Shown: positions 21,221-31,939, counted from the first letter of the stretch. The stretch: DNA of 64,000 bases from an uncultured Pelagibacteraceae bacterium (GCA_902610655.1 CACLWL010000001.1:1-64000); one strand, 5' to 3'. Made by a program: numbers and translations. Notes: generated by a model from the letters alone, not told the origin.

Positions 21221-24064
21221 ATGCTCATAGGAAAATATTTTAAAAAAGTTAAACCTGAATTCAAAAAACATTATTTTTCAGGAATTAATTTTAATAGTCA
21301 ATCATGCAAAAAAAATAATATCTTCTTTGCTATAAAAGGTAATAAAATCGATGGAAATAAATTTATAAATAATGCAATCTTAAATGGAGCAAGAACAATA
21401 ATTTATAATAAGAAATTTCAAGGCTTTAAAGACGGGGTACTATTTTTAAATGTTAAAAATGTAAGAAAAAAACTAGCAGAAATATCTTTTAAAATATTAA
21501 ATCCAAAAATTAATAATATAATTGCAGTAACTGGTACAAATGGAAAAACCTCAATTTGTAATTTTTATTTTCAGATCTTGAGTTTAAATAAAAAAAAGGT
21601 TGCTTCCATAGGTACTCTTGGTGTTCGTACTCAATTTAGAAATATGTCACTAAATAATACTACTATAGACCCATTACAATTATCAGAAGTTTTAAAAAAA
21701 ATTTCAAAAAAAAAAATAGATAATGTTATTTTAGAAGCGTCGAGCCATGGTTTAAAACAACATAGATTAGATGGGTTAAAGTTTAACAAAGGGATTTTTA
21801 CAAATTTAACTCATGATCATTTAGATTATCATAAAAATTTTATTGATTATTTTAATTCCAAATTATATCTTTTTAAAAATTTATTACATAAAAAGTCAAT
21901 TATAATTACGGATAAAGATATAAAAGAATATAAAAAAATACTTAAAATATCAAAAGAGAAAAAAATTAAATTAAAAGCGATTTCTAAAAAAAATGGTCAT
22001 ATCAAAATTTTAGAACATAAATATTTTGGTGAAACACAGTTTTTAAAAATTGAATATAAAAAATCTATTTATTCTTTTAATTTAAATTTGGTAGGTAGAT
22101 TGCAAATCAAAAATTTATTTATGGCAATTTTGGCTGCTGAAAATAAAAATTTAAAATTTAAACAAATTATAAAGATATTGCATAAAATTCAGCCAATTGA
22201 CGGTAGATTAGAGAAAATAGGAAAAATTAAAAATAATGCGATTTGTATACTAGATTATGCCCATACCCCTGACGCTTTAAAACTTTGTTTGAAGGATTTA
22301 AAAGAGCAATTTTGTGGAAGGAGAATAATTATAGTATTAGGATGTGGTGGAAACAGGGATCAATCAAAGAGACCAATAATTGGTAAAATAGCAAACAAAT
22401 ATTGTGATAAAATTTATTTAACTGATGATAATCCTCGTTATGAAAATCCAAAAAAAATTCGAAATGAGATTAAAAAAAATATAATAAAAAGTAAACTTTA
22501 TGAAATTCCAAATAGAAAAAAAGCTATAGAAAAAGCCATTAGTCAAATTAAATCGAACGATATTCTAATAGTATCTGGGAAAGGCCATGAAAGTATTCAA
22601 GATTTTGGTAAAAGAAAAATTCTGTTCTCTGATAGAAAAATTATTTTAAATTCAATAAAAATTAAAAACACGTCTCTTTCAAATAATTTAAAGATAAATA
22701 TTTTAAAAGAAAACAAAGAGGCAAAAAAAATACCTAAAAAAGTTAAATTAAATAAAGCATCTATAAATTCAAAGGAGGTAAGAAAAAATGATATATTTTT
22801 TGCAATTAAAGGAAAAAATAAAGATGGAAATGCTTTTATTTCAGAAGCAATAAAAAAAGGTTCATCTATTATTGTATCTGACAACCCTAAAGGAAAAATA
22901 AAAAATAAAACAAGAGTAATTAAAGTCAAAAATAGTTTAGATTTTATCACAAAAACATCTATCAATATTCGAAACACATTTAAGGGACAAATAATTGGAA
23001 TTACTGGAAGTTGTGGAAAAACTTCATTAAAAGAGTTGTTAGCAAATAGTTTGAATAAAATTGGTAGGTCAAGTTCATCACCTAAATCATACAATAATAA
23101 ATTTGGGGTCCCCCTAAGTCTATTTAATTTAAATTTAAATAATAATTATGGTATTTTTGAAATTGGAATGGATAAAAAAGGAGAAATCGATTTTTTATCA
23201 AAAATAGTCAGACCCAATATTGGAATAATTACAAATATATCTTACGCACATGCCAAAAACTTTAATAATATTCTGGGAATTGCAAAGGCTAAGTCAGAAA
23301 TAATAAAAAATATTAAAAATGATGGTTTTATAATTCTTAACGCAGATGATAAGTTTTTTTCTTTTCATAGTAAAATTTCCAAAAAAAGAAAATTAAATAT
23401 AATATCTTTTGGTTTATCAAGCAAAGCAGACATAAGATTGTTGAAAATAAATAAATTTGGAAATTTTTATAAAATTAAAGTTAAAATTTTAAATAAATTA
23501 AAAGTATTTGAAATAAGATATAAATACTTAAATTATATAAAAAATATTCTTTCAGCTTTAGCTGTATTGCATGTTTTAGAAAAAGCTAGTAATTTAAAAC
23601 ATAATTTTTTTAAAGATTTTATTATACCTGATGGTAGGGGCAATATATCTAAAATTAAACTAAAAAACAAAAATATCTTTTTAATTGATGAAAGTTATAA
23701 TTCTAATCCGTTATCACTTTCAAGCGCAATATCTAACTTTAGTAACTCAGATATTGAAATCAAAAGAAAACACTTTTTAATGGGTGATATGCTCGAACTT
23801 GGAAAATATTCAAAAAAACTTCATAGAAAAATGTCTGGTCTATTTAATAAATCAAAAATAAGCAAAATGCATATATATGGAAGAGATGTTGTTGAAACAT
23901 TTAAAGGTATTAAAAAAAATAGAAAAGGTAGAATTTTAATAAACACATCTGATATTTTTGAATTGATTAATAGAGATTTAAATAATAATGATTATTTAAT
24001 GATTAAAGGATCAAATTCCACTGGTCTAAATAGAATTGTTGGAACTTTAAGAGGAAATATTTAA
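21221..24064 (+). CDS. murE/murF: MurE-MurF fusion: UDP-MurNAc-tripeptide synthetase / UDP-MurNAc-tripeptide-D-Ala-D-Ala ligase
   Basis: 947 aa; MurE half with VTGTNGKTS, SSHGLKQHRL, DDNPRYENP (meso-DAP type DNPR motif), SGKGHE; MurF half restarts with NSKEVRKNDIFFAIKGKNKDGNAFI, ITGSCGKTSLKELLA, DESYNSNPLSL, LGDM-like MGDMLELG. Confidence 0.95.
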   Translation: MLIGKYFKKVKPEFKKHYFSGINFNSQSCKKNNIFFAIKGNKIDGNKFINNAILNGARTIIYNKKFQGFKDGVLFLNVKNVRKKLAEISFKILNPKINNIIAVTGTNGKTSICNFYFQILSLNKKKVASIGTLGVRTQFRNMSLNNTTIDPLQLSEVLKKISKKKIDNVILEASSHGLKQHRLDGLKFNKGIFTNLTHDHLDYHKNFIDYFNSKLYLFKNLLHKKSIIITDKDIKEYKKILKISKEKKIKLKAISKKNGHIKILEHKYFGETQFLKIEYKKSIYSFNLNLVGRLQIKNLFMAILAAENKNLKFKQIIKILHKIQPIDGRLEKIGKIKNNAICILDYAHTPDALKLCLKDLKEQFCGRRIIIVLGCGGNRDQSKRPIIGKIANKYCDKIYLTDDNPRYENPKKIRNEIKKNIIKSKLYEIPNRKKAIEKAISQIKSNDILIVSGKGHESIQDFGKRKILFSDRKIILNSIKIKNTSLSNNLKINILKENKEAKKIPKKVKLNKASINSKEVRKNDIFFAIKGKNKDGNAFISEAIKKGSSIIVSDNPKGKIKNKTRVIKVKNSLDFITKTSINIRNTFKGQIIGITGSCGKTSLKELLANSLNKIGRSSSSPKSYNNKFGVPLSLFNLNLNNNYGIFEIGMDKKGEIDFLSKIVRPNIGIITNISYAHAKNFNNILGIAKAKSEIIKNIKNDGFIILNADDKFFSFHSKISKKRKLNIISFGLSSKADIRLLKINKFGNFYKIKVKILNKLKVFEIRYKYLNYIKNILSALAVLHVLEKASNLKHNFFKDFIIPDGRGNISKIKLKNKNIFLIDESYNSNPLSLSSAISNFSNSDIEIKRKHFLMGDMLELGKYSKKLHRKMSGLFNKSKISKMHIYGRDVVETFKGIKKNRKGRILINTSDIFELINRDLNNNDYLMIKGSNSTGLNRIVGTLRGNI

Positions 24065-25149
24065 TGTTATATTTATTAATTTTAGATTTAATTGATAGTT
24101 ATTCATTTTTAAATGTATTTAAATATTTAACTGTCAGAACTGGTCTAGCTGTATTTACCTCCTTACTCGTAGTATTTTTAATTGGTAACCCTTTTATTAA
24201 TTTTTTCTCCACAAAACAAATCCTAAGTCCAATAAGAGAGGATGGTCCAGATGAGCATATTATTAAAAAAATAGGAACCCCAACCATGGGAGGAGTGCTT
24301 ATCCTAATTGGATTGTTCGTAGGTATATTACTTTGGGGGGATCTTACAAATATTTATATATGGTTTCTAATTTATATAGTTGGTAGTTATGGAATACTAG
24401 GCGCTTTTGATGATTATAAAAAAGTAAAATATAAAAATTCATCAGGTATATCTTTTAAATTTAAAATAATTTCACAAATACTTTTAGCTTTATTAGGTGT
24501 AGTTATTTTAACTTATCTTTCAGAAAATCAAGACTTAGAAAATTTATATTTTCCTTTTTTTAAAAATTTAGTAATTAATTTAGGATGGTTTTTTATTCCT
24601 TTTGGAATATTTATAATTGTTGGTTCTTCTAATGCAGTAAATTTAACCGATGGACTTGATGGTTTAGCTACAGTTCCTGTTATTCTAGTCGCTGGTTGTT
24701 TTGCATTTATTAGTTATGTAACTGGAAATATAGTTTTTTCTGATTATTTACAAATCCCTTACATAAAAGGTGTTGGTGAAGTAACTGTATTTTTGGGTGC
24801 AATAATTGGATCTTGCTTAGGATTTTTATGGTTCAATGCTCCCCCGGCAAAAATATTTATGGGAGATACCGGATCATTATCTCTTGGGGGTTCATTAGGT
24901 GCAGTGGGTATTATTACCAAACATGAAATAGTTTTAGCTATAACTGGAGGATTATTTGTTTTGGAAGCAATATCAGTGATTGTGCAGGTTGTTTCTTTTA
25001 AGATGACAGGAAAAAGAATTTTTAAAATGGCCCCTATACACCATCACTATGAAAAAAAAGGCTGGCCAGAGTCAACCGTGGTCATAAGATTTTGGATAGT
25101 TGCAATTATTTTAGCAATGGTTGGTTTAGCAACACTAAAATTTAGATAA
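24064..25149 (+). CDS. mraY: Phospho-N-acetylmuramoyl-pentapeptide-transferase
   Basis: GTPTMGGVLI, FDDYKKV, NAVNLTDGLDGLA, FMGDTGSLSLGG, APIHHHYEKKGWPE. Confidence 0.97.
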   Translation: MLYLLILDLIDSYSFLNVFKYLTVRTGLAVFTSLLVVFLIGNPFINFFSTKQILSPIREDGPDEHIIKKIGTPTMGGVLILIGLFVGILLWGDLTNIYIWFLIYIVGSYGILGAFDDYKKVKYKNSSGISFKFKIISQILLALLGVVILTYLSENQDLENLYFPFFKNLVINLGWFFIPFGIFIIVGSSNAVNLTDGLDGLATVPVILVAGCFAFISYVTGNIVFSDYLQIPYIKGVGEVTVFLGAIIGSCLGFLWFNAPPAKIFMGDTGSLSLGGSLGAVGIITKHEIVLAITGGLFVLEAISVIVQVVSFKMTGKRIFKMAPIHHHYEKKGWPESTVVIRFWIVAIILAMVGLATLKFR

Positions 25150-26459
25150 TGAAATTCACTAATGACCTATATTTTAAAAAAAAAATCTTAATTTATGGCC
25201 TTGGTATTTCAGGAATATCTTGCTTAAATTATTTAAAAAAAAATAATTTAGTTAAGTGCTTTGATGATAATAAATTGAATCTAAAACATAAAAAATTTAA
25301 AAAATATTTAATTTCAAAAAAAAAAATTAATAAATTTAATTTTGATTATATAATAATGAGTCCAGGTATTAATAGTTTACAGTGTTCATTAAAGAACTAT
25401 ATTAAAAAAAATAAATCAAAAGTTTGTACAGATTTAGATGTTTTTTACTCAGAATATTACAATAATTTTATAATAGCAGTTACAGGAACCAACGGTAAAT
25501 CAACCGTGTCCAAATTACTTAACGACATATTAAAAAAAGATAAATATGATTCGAGACTTGTAGGAAATATAGGAAATGCTATTTTAAACGAAAAAAAAAT
25601 TTATAAGAAAACAATTTTTGTTGTAGAAATTTCTTCATATCAAATCCTATATAGTAAAATTTTTAAACCCAATTATGGTATTTTATTAAATATTTCACCT
25701 GATCATTTGGAAAGACACAAAACATTTAATAATTATTGTAAAACTAAATTTAAATTAATGTTTTCAATTAGTAAAAAAGATTGTGCATTTTTAAATAAAA
25801 GCGAACCCCATTTCAAAAAATTTCTTAAAAGCAAAAAAATGATTTGCAAAACTATTAATGTAAAAAATAGGTTATCTGAAAAAGATAAAGTAAAAATAAA
25901 AAATAGTTATTTTAATACCCTTAATAATGAACAAAATTTGTCGTTTATTTTAAAGATTTGTTCAAAACTTGGTATAAAAAAAAATATTATTTTTGGTGTT
26001 GTAAATAATTTCAAGGCTTTGAATTTTAGACAACAAACTATTTATGACTCAAAAGTTTTAAGAATTATAAATGATTCTAAGTCAACAAGTTTTTCATCTT
26101 CAATAAACTTATTAAAAAATTTGAAGAGAATATTTTGGATATTGGGTGGTTTGCCAAAGAAAGGAGATAAATTTAAATTTCAAAATAAAAATAGAATTAG
26201 AAAAATTTATATATATGGTAAGAATAAATCTTTTTTTATTAAATTTTTTAAAAATAAATTTAAATATTCACAATTTCATGATCTAGATCAGGCAGTTCAA
26301 CGTGCATCAATTGATATCAATAAAGATAAGAAAGTAAAAAAAATTAATTTATTATTTAGTCCATGTGCAGCCTCTTTTGACAAATTTAAAAATTTTGAAG
26401 AAAGAGGTGAATATTTTAATCATTTAATAAATCGTTATAAAATTAAAAATGTTAGATAA
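25149..26459 (+). CDS. murD: UDP-N-acetylmuramoylalanine--D-glutamate ligase
   Basis: IYGLGISGISC, VTGTNGKSTVSKLL, EISSYQIL, SPDHLERH, LFSPCAASFDKFKNFEERGEYF. Confidence 0.96.
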   Translation: MKFTNDLYFKKKILIYGLGISGISCLNYLKKNNLVKCFDDNKLNLKHKKFKKYLISKKKINKFNFDYIIMSPGINSLQCSLKNYIKKNKSKVCTDLDVFYSEYYNNFIIAVTGTNGKSTVSKLLNDILKKDKYDSRLVGNIGNAILNEKKIYKKTIFVVEISSYQILYSKIFKPNYGILLNISPDHLERHKTFNNYCKTKFKLMFSISKKDCAFLNKSEPHFKKFLKSKKMICKTINVKNRLSEKDKVKIKNSYFNTLNNEQNLSFILKICSKLGIKKNIIFGVVNNFKALNFRQQTIYDSKVLRIINDSKSTSFSSSINLLKNLKRIFWILGGLPKKGDKFKFQNKNRIRKIYIYGKNKSFFIKFFKNKFKYSQFHDLDQAVQRASIDINKDKKVKKINLLFSPCAASFDKFKNFEERGEYFNHLINRYKIKNVR

Positions 26460-27570
26460 TAAATTTTATAATAACCTTTATTTTAGTTGGTGGAGAAATT
26501 TGGATAAAACTATTTTACTAACTATTTTGGTCCTTTTTACCTTAGGACTTTTATTTTCTCTGCTATCAACTTCACTTGTAGCATCTGATAGATTAAATAC
26601 AAATAATTATTTTTTTTTTTTAAAACACTGCATATTTATCTTTATAGGAGTATCTACAATGTTTTTTTTTTCAATTTTGGATAAAAATAAATTATTTTTC
26701 TTATCTTATATCTTTTTTTTCATTTTTTTTATTTCTTTAATTTTGGTCCCCTTTATTGGAACTGAGGTAAAGGGATCTAAAAGATGGTTAGAAATTTTTT
26801 TTCTACCTAGATTTCAACCAATTGAGTTATTAAAGCCCTTTATAATAGTAATAGTTGCCTCATCTCTAAGTTTCCAGAATAAAAATTATCAGTATGTTAA
26901 GTATTTTGTAAGTTTTTTATTAATTTTACCAATTATTACCTTGTTGGCATCTCAACCAGACATAGGACAAACAATTCTAATTTTTATTACTTGGTTATCA
27001 TTAATTTTTATTTCTGGAATAAATTTAGTTCTATTTTTTTCTTTTTTCAGTCTGATATTATTTTCATTAATATCTTTAATTTTATTCTTTCCAAAATTTG
27101 AATATATATTAATCAGGATTAGCTCATTTTTTGACCCTTTATCAGGAAATAATTATCAGTCTGAGAAAGCATCAGAGGCTATAATTAGTGGAGGTTTTTT
27201 TGGAAAAGGTATTGGGGAAGGTATATTAAAAAATAAAGTTCCAGAGGCTCACACAGATTATATAGTCTCGGTAATTTCAGAAGAATTTGGTGCGATTATG
27301 ATTTTTTTCATATTGTTAATTTTTTTAATATTTTTATATAAAACTTTTAAAAGAATTTCTTACCTTAAAAACGACAAAATTAAATTTATTATATTTGGGT
27401 GCAGTATAATTATTTTTTTTCAGTTTTTAGTTCACTTGGGGGTAAATATTAGAATATTACCTACTACAGGAATGACGTTACCCTTTTTAAGCTACGGCGG
27501 ATCATCTATAATTGGAAGTTCAATTCTTGCTGGGATAATATTAAATCTTACAAAAAAAAATATCTCTTGA
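26449..27570 (+). CDS. ftsW: Peptidoglycan glycosyltransferase / division protein FtsW (SEDS family)
   Basis: GSKRWL, QPIELLKP, QPDIGQTIL, EAHTDYIVSVISEEFG, LPTTGMTLPFLSYGGSS. Confidence 0.96.
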   Translation: MLDNKFYNNLYFSWWRNLDKTILLTILVLFTLGLLFSLLSTSLVASDRLNTNNYFFFLKHCIFIFIGVSTMFFFSILDKNKLFFLSYIFFFIFFISLILVPFIGTEVKGSKRWLEIFFLPRFQPIELLKPFIIVIVASSLSFQNKNYQYVKYFVSFLLILPIITLLASQPDIGQTILIFITWLSLIFISGINLVLFFSFFSLILFSLISLILFFPKFEYILIRISSFFDPLSGNNYQSEKASEAIISGGFFGKGIGEGILKNKVPEAHTDYIVSVISEEFGAIMIFFILLIFLIFLYKTFKRISYLKNDKIKFIIFGCSIIIFFQFLVHLGVNIRILPTTGMTLPFLSYGGSSIIGSSILAGIILNLTKKNIS

Positions 27571-28640
27571 AGGAAAAAATTTTAATAACTACAGGTGGTT
27601 CAGGTGGACATGTGATACCTGCTTTAAGTTTTTATGAACATTTAAATGAAAATTATGATGTTTATTTGGCTTCTGATTTAAGAGGCTCTAGATTTATTGA
27701 TAAAGAAATTTACAAAAACAAAATAATTGATGTGCCAGATATAAAAAAAAATATACTTAAAGTTCCTTTGAATATAATATTTTTTTTAGTTTCAATTATT
27801 AAATCATTTATTTATTTGAAAAAAAATAAAATTAGTAAAATTATTTCAACAGGTGGATATATGACTTTACCTATTTGTATAGCCTCTAGACTTACTAAAT
27901 CTAAATTATTTTTATTTGAACCAAATATGGTTTTAGGCAGATCTAATTTATTTTTTACAAATCAATGCCAAAAAATTTTTTGTTATTCTGATAAAGTAAG
28001 AAAATTTCCAATTAAACATCTTGATAAAATTCAAACAATATATCCAATATTTAAAAAAAAAACTTACTTAATGAAAATTAAAAATTATAATAGTTCAGAC
28101 AAAAAAATTTTTTTAATTATAGGGGGAAGTCAAGGTGCAAACTTTTTTCAAACAGATCTGAAAGAGACCATATATAAATTGTGTAAAAGGTTTAATTTGT
28201 CAATATATCATCAAGCAAATAAAGATAATTATAAAAGCTTAGAATTTTTCTATAAAAAAAATAATATCGATTTTAATCTTTTTAATTTTAATTATTCATT
28301 AGACAATATTTTTAAAAAAACTGATTTTTGTATTACACGTGCAGGAGCATCTACTCTAGCCGAATTAGTACATTTCGGAGTTCCTTTTCTAACTATTCCA
28401 TTTCCCTATTCAAAAGATAATCATCAGTTTTATAATGCAAAATTTTACAAAGATCATAATTGTTGTTGGCTAATAGAGCAAAAAGATATATCTAAAAAAA
28501 ATCTTTATGAAATAATTTCTAATATGATTCTTGATAAAAAAGATATCCAATTAAAAAAAAAAGCTATGAACGAACTTAGTCTTAAAAATACTTGGGAGAA
28601 AAATAATAAATTAATTTTAAAAACAATTTATGAAAATTAA
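27567..28640 (+). CDS. murG: UDP-GlcNAc:lipid I N-acetylglucosaminyltransferase
   Basis: TTGGSGGHVIPALS, GGSQGANFFQ, ITRAGASTLAELVHFGVPFLTIPFPYSKDNHQ. Confidence 0.96.
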   Translation: MKEKILITTGGSGGHVIPALSFYEHLNENYDVYLASDLRGSRFIDKEIYKNKIIDVPDIKKNILKVPLNIIFFLVSIIKSFIYLKKNKISKIISTGGYMTLPICIASRLTKSKLFLFEPNMVLGRSNLFFTNQCQKIFCYSDKVRKFPIKHLDKIQTIYPIFKKKTYLMKIKNYNSSDKKIFLIIGGSQGANFFQTDLKETIYKLCKRFNLSIYHQANKDNYKSLEFFYKKNNIDFNLFNFNYSLDNIFKKTDFCITRAGASTLAELVHFGVPFLTIPFPYSKDNHQFYNAKFYKDHNCCWLIEQKDISKKNLYEIISNMILDKKDIQLKKKAMNELSLKNTWEKNNKLILKTIYEN

Positions 28641-30024
28641 GTTAGCAAGATCTGAAGTCATACACTTTGTTGGCATAGGTGGAATTGGTATGAGCGGACT
28701 TGCTTTAGTTATGAAAGGAATGGGATTTAAAGTCCAAGGTAGTGATATAAATTTAAATAAAAATATTGAAAGATTAAAACAAGATAAAATAAAAGTTTTT
28801 ATTGGGCATGAAAAAAAAAATGTGTCGCAAGCAACTATAATTGTAATCTCGTCAGCTGTTAAAAAAAATAATATTGAAGTAGTTTTAGCAAAACAAAGAA
28901 AATTGCCAATTTATAAAAGAGGAGATATGCTTGGACATATAACTTCATTAACTAAAAATATTGTAGTTGTTGGATCTCATGGAAAGACAACAACAACGTC
29001 ACTTGTGGCAAGTATTTTGTCATCGAGTAATTTGGATCCTACAATTATTAATGGTGGTATTCTAAAATCCTCCAATAAATCTACTCGACTTGGAAAAAGT
29101 AACTGGAGCATTGTTGAATTAGATGAATCTGATGGAAGCTTTTTAAAAGTACAGCCAACATATTCAATTATTACAAATATTGATAGAGAACATATGGATT
29201 ATTACAAATCAATGAGTAAATTATTAGATCTATTTGGAGAGTATATTGATCTAGTTCCATCATTTGGTAAATCTTTTATTTGTGCGGATGATAAAAATAA
29301 TCTTAAATTAATACAATCGATAAAAGTAAAAAATTTTCACACTTATGGTGTCAATAGAAGATCAAATTTTTATATTAATAAAATTGATCAGCGTAGAGAC
29401 TTTTCTTCATTTGACTTAAGTATAAACTTACCAGGAAAAAAAAATTTCTCAATAAAAAAAATAAAAATACCTCTTATTGGATTGCACAATATAAGGAACG
29501 CCACTGCCTCAATTGCTGTATCAATAAGTTTGGGTATTCCTATAGATAAAATAAAAACTGGGTTAAAACAATTTAAAGGTGTTCAAAGAAGATTTAATAA
29601 AATTTTTGATTACAAAGGAGTTAGTTTTTTTGATGATTATGCTCATCATCCTACCGAAATAAAAGAGGTTTTAAATGGAGTAAAAAATGCTTATCCCTCC
29701 GTTAAGATAGTCTGTATATTTCAGCCGCATAGAATTTCGAGATTAAATGATCTCAAATCAGAGTTTATTAATTGCTTTAAAAAAGCAGATGAAGTTATTT
29801 TATGTCCTATTTTTACAGCAGGGGAGAATATCAAATTAAATTTTAGTTATAAGGATTTTGCAAATAAAATTTCAGATCAATCGCAGGTAAGATTATATTT
29901 GATAAAAGATAAAATTAATTTAGCAAAATTTGTTAAGCAAAACATTTATGGCAATAAAATTGTTATAGGAATGGGTGCTGGTTCAATTTCAAGTTGGATT
30001 AAAGAATTGCCAAAATTGATTTGA
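28630..30024 (+). CDS. murC: UDP-N-acetylmuramate--L-alanine ligase
   Basis: HFVGIGGIGMSGLA, GSHGKTTTTSL, ELDESDGSF, DDYAHHPTEIKEVL, FQPHRISR. Confidence 0.97.
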   Translation: MKIKLARSEVIHFVGIGGIGMSGLALVMKGMGFKVQGSDINLNKNIERLKQDKIKVFIGHEKKNVSQATIIVISSAVKKNNIEVVLAKQRKLPIYKRGDMLGHITSLTKNIVVVGSHGKTTTTSLVASILSSSNLDPTIINGGILKSSNKSTRLGKSNWSIVELDESDGSFLKVQPTYSIITNIDREHMDYYKSMSKLLDLFGEYIDLVPSFGKSFICADDKNNLKLIQSIKVKNFHTYGVNRRSNFYINKIDQRRDFSSFDLSINLPGKKNFSIKKIKIPLIGLHNIRNATASIAVSISLGIPIDKIKTGLKQFKGVQRRFNKIFDYKGVSFFDDYAHHPTEIKEVLNGVKNAYPSVKIVCIFQPHRISRLNDLKSEFINCFKKADEVILCPIFTAGENIKLNFSYKDFANKISDQSQVRLYLIKDKINLAKFVKQNIYGNKIVIGMGAGSISSWIKELPKLI

Positions 30025-30025
30025 T

Positions 30026-30102
<77 letters not shown>

Positions 30103-30105
30103 TTA

Positions 30106-30312
30106 TTAAAATCTATTTTTGAGTTTATTTAGTTTTTTTACTCTTTTAATATTTTCTTGCAAAATTCTCTTCTTTTTTTCCGAAGGTTTTTCATAAGTAT
30201 CTTTTAGTTTAATAATTTTAAAAAAACCATCCCTTTGAAGCTTTCTTTTTAAAACACGTAAAGCTTGTTCAACATTATTATCTTTAACTTCTATTTTAAT
30301 AACTACCTCCAA
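30106..30312 (-). CDS. rpsU: 30S ribosomal protein S21
   Basis: VEVKDNNVEQALRVLKRKLQRDGFFKIIKLKDTYEKPSEKKKR-type sequence. Confidence 0.95.
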   Translation of the reverse strand: MEVVIKIEVKDNNVEQALRVLKRKLQRDGFFKIIKLKDTYEKPSEKKKRILQENIKRVKKLNKLKNRF

Positions 30313-30363
30313 AAAAACGATTTAATAGCATTTTAATTTTTTTTTGTCTATACATTATGATCC

Positions 30364-30936
30364 TTATGATACTAAACGTTTAGCTTTTTCCTTTTCTTTT
30401 TTCTCTCTTTTAATTCTTCTATCTGCTTTTTCTAGGGCCAGCATTAAATCTCTTTGTGTGAACAAATTCATAGCAACAGGGTCTTTTGGGTTTAAATTAT
30501 TATAATTCCAATAGCTTTTGTTTCGAATAGATGTAACTGAACTTTTTGTGACACCTACCAGTTTAGCAATTTGAGAATCTTTTAATTGTTGATGGTTTTT
30601 AATAAGCCATAAAGCCGAGTCCGGTTTGTCTTGTCTTTTTGATAAAGGGACATATCTTTTGATTTTTTTATCTTCTCCTGATATTTCAATATCTGAACTT
30701 TTTATTTGTAGTGGTCTTTTTTCGTCTTTAGAAGATAGTTCTATTTCTTCCCTTGTTAATTGGCCTGATATTATAGGATTATACGGTTTGATACCTTTAG
30801 CCACCTCTCCATCAGCTATTCCTTGTACTTCAACTTCATGCAAGTTGCAAAAATTTGCTATTTGGTTAAATGTAAGTGTTGTGTTCTCTACTAACCAAAC
30901 AGCTGTAGCTATTGGCATTAAAAGTCCGTTAGTCAT
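30364..30936 (-). CDS. trcR: DUF1013 family protein, TrcR-like cell-cycle transcriptional regulator
   Basis: LLMPIATAVWLVENTTLTFNQIANFCNLHEVEVQGIADGEVAKGIKPYNPI, ALWLIKNHQQLKDSQIAKLVGVTKSSVTSIRNKSYWN. Confidence 0.85.
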   Translation of the reverse strand: MTNGLLMPIATAVWLVENTTLTFNQIANFCNLHEVEVQGIADGEVAKGIKPYNPIISGQLTREEIELSSKDEKRPLQIKSSDIEISGEDKKIKRYVPLSKRQDKPDSALWLIKNHQQLKDSQIAKLVGVTKSSVTSIRNKSYWNYNNLNPKDPVAMNLFTQRDLMLALEKADRRIKREKKEKEKAKRLVS

Positions 30937-30938
30937 TA

Positions 30939-31163
30939 TTATTTATCTGATCTAAAATTTTGGAATTTTTTATTAAACTTACTAACCCTACCTTTATCTA
31001 AAAGTTTTTGCTTACCACCAGTCCAAGCTGAATGAGACTTAGGATCTATTTCTAACTTAAGTACTTCGCCTTCTTTACCCCAAGTTGACTTAGTTTCAAA
31101 TTGACTGCCATCAGTCATTTCAACTTTTATTTTGTGATAACTAGGATGAATGTCTTTTTTCAT
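30939..31163 (-). CDS. rpmE: 50S ribosomal protein L31 (cysteine-free form)
   Basis: [49 protein letters not shown]. Confidence 0.95.
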   Translation of the reverse strand: MKKDIHPSYHKIKVEMTDGSQFETKSTWGKEGEVLKLEIDPKSHSAWTGGKQKLLDKGRVSKFNKKFQNFRSDK

Positions 31164-31198
31164 ATCGAGACTTATAACAAATGAAAATTATAAAACAA

Positions 31199-31939
31199 TT
31201 AAAACTTATCTAGTTTTTCAAGCATTTTTTCACTTATACTAGAGCTTGAAGCTCTTATATCTAAATTTTCTTTTTTTGATAAATTTATTGAATTTAAAAT
31301 TCCACCAGCCTCCTTTACCAAAACTATTCCAGCAGCCACATCCCATAAATTTAAACTTTCTTGAAAATATCCATCAAACCTTCCAGCAGCAACATAAGCC
31401 ATATCAAGTGCAGCACATCCAGTTTTTCTAGTTGGCACATCTACATTTTTATATTTAATTCCATTAGTTGCAAATAAACATTCATTAATAACTCTTTTTT
31501 TTGAAACTCTTATTCTTCTATTGTTAAGAAAAGAGCCATTATTTTTTTCTGCGTAAAAAATTTCATTTTTAATTGGATCAAAAATTAATCCACATACAAT
31601 TTCTTCGTGGGACTGTAAAGCTATTGAAATAGCAAAGTGAGGAATTCCATGCAAAAAATTAGAAGTACCATCAATGGGATCTACTATCCAAATATTTTTT
31701 TCATCTTTATTTTTTATAAAACCAGTTTCTTCACTTAGAATTGAGTAATTTTTTTTTAATTTTGATAATTCATCGATAATTATTTTTTCCGCATTTATGT
31801 CTGCATTACTTACAAAATCAGTAGGACCTTTTACCGAAACTTGTAGATTTTCTACTTCCCCAAAATCTCTAATCAATCTCTTTGAGGCCTTTTCTCCTGC
31901 TTTAATCATTAAATTTAAGTTTGAAGATAATACATTCAT
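31199..31939 (-). CDS. suhB: Inositol monophosphatase family protein (SuhB-like)
   Basis: ILSEETG, IWIVDPIDGTSNFLHGIPHFAISIAL, LWDVAAGIVLVKEAGG. Confidence 0.93.
   Translation of the reverse strand: MNVLSSNLNLMIKAGEKASKRLIRDFGEVENLQVSVKGPTDFVSNADINAEKIIIDELSKLKKNYSILSEETGFIKNKDEKNIWIVDPIDGTSNFLHGIPHFAISIALQSHEEIVCGLIFDPIKNEIFYAEKNNGSFLNNRRIRVSKKRVINECLFATNGIKYKNVDVPTRKTGCAALDMAYVAAGRFDGYFQESLNLWDVAAGIVLVKEAGGILNSINLSKKENLDIRASSSSISEKMLEKLDKF

Noticed and set aside
22597-23094. 165-aa ORF antisense to the murE/murF linker
   Set aside because: Phe/Ile-rich shadow of Lys/Asn-rich coding sequence.
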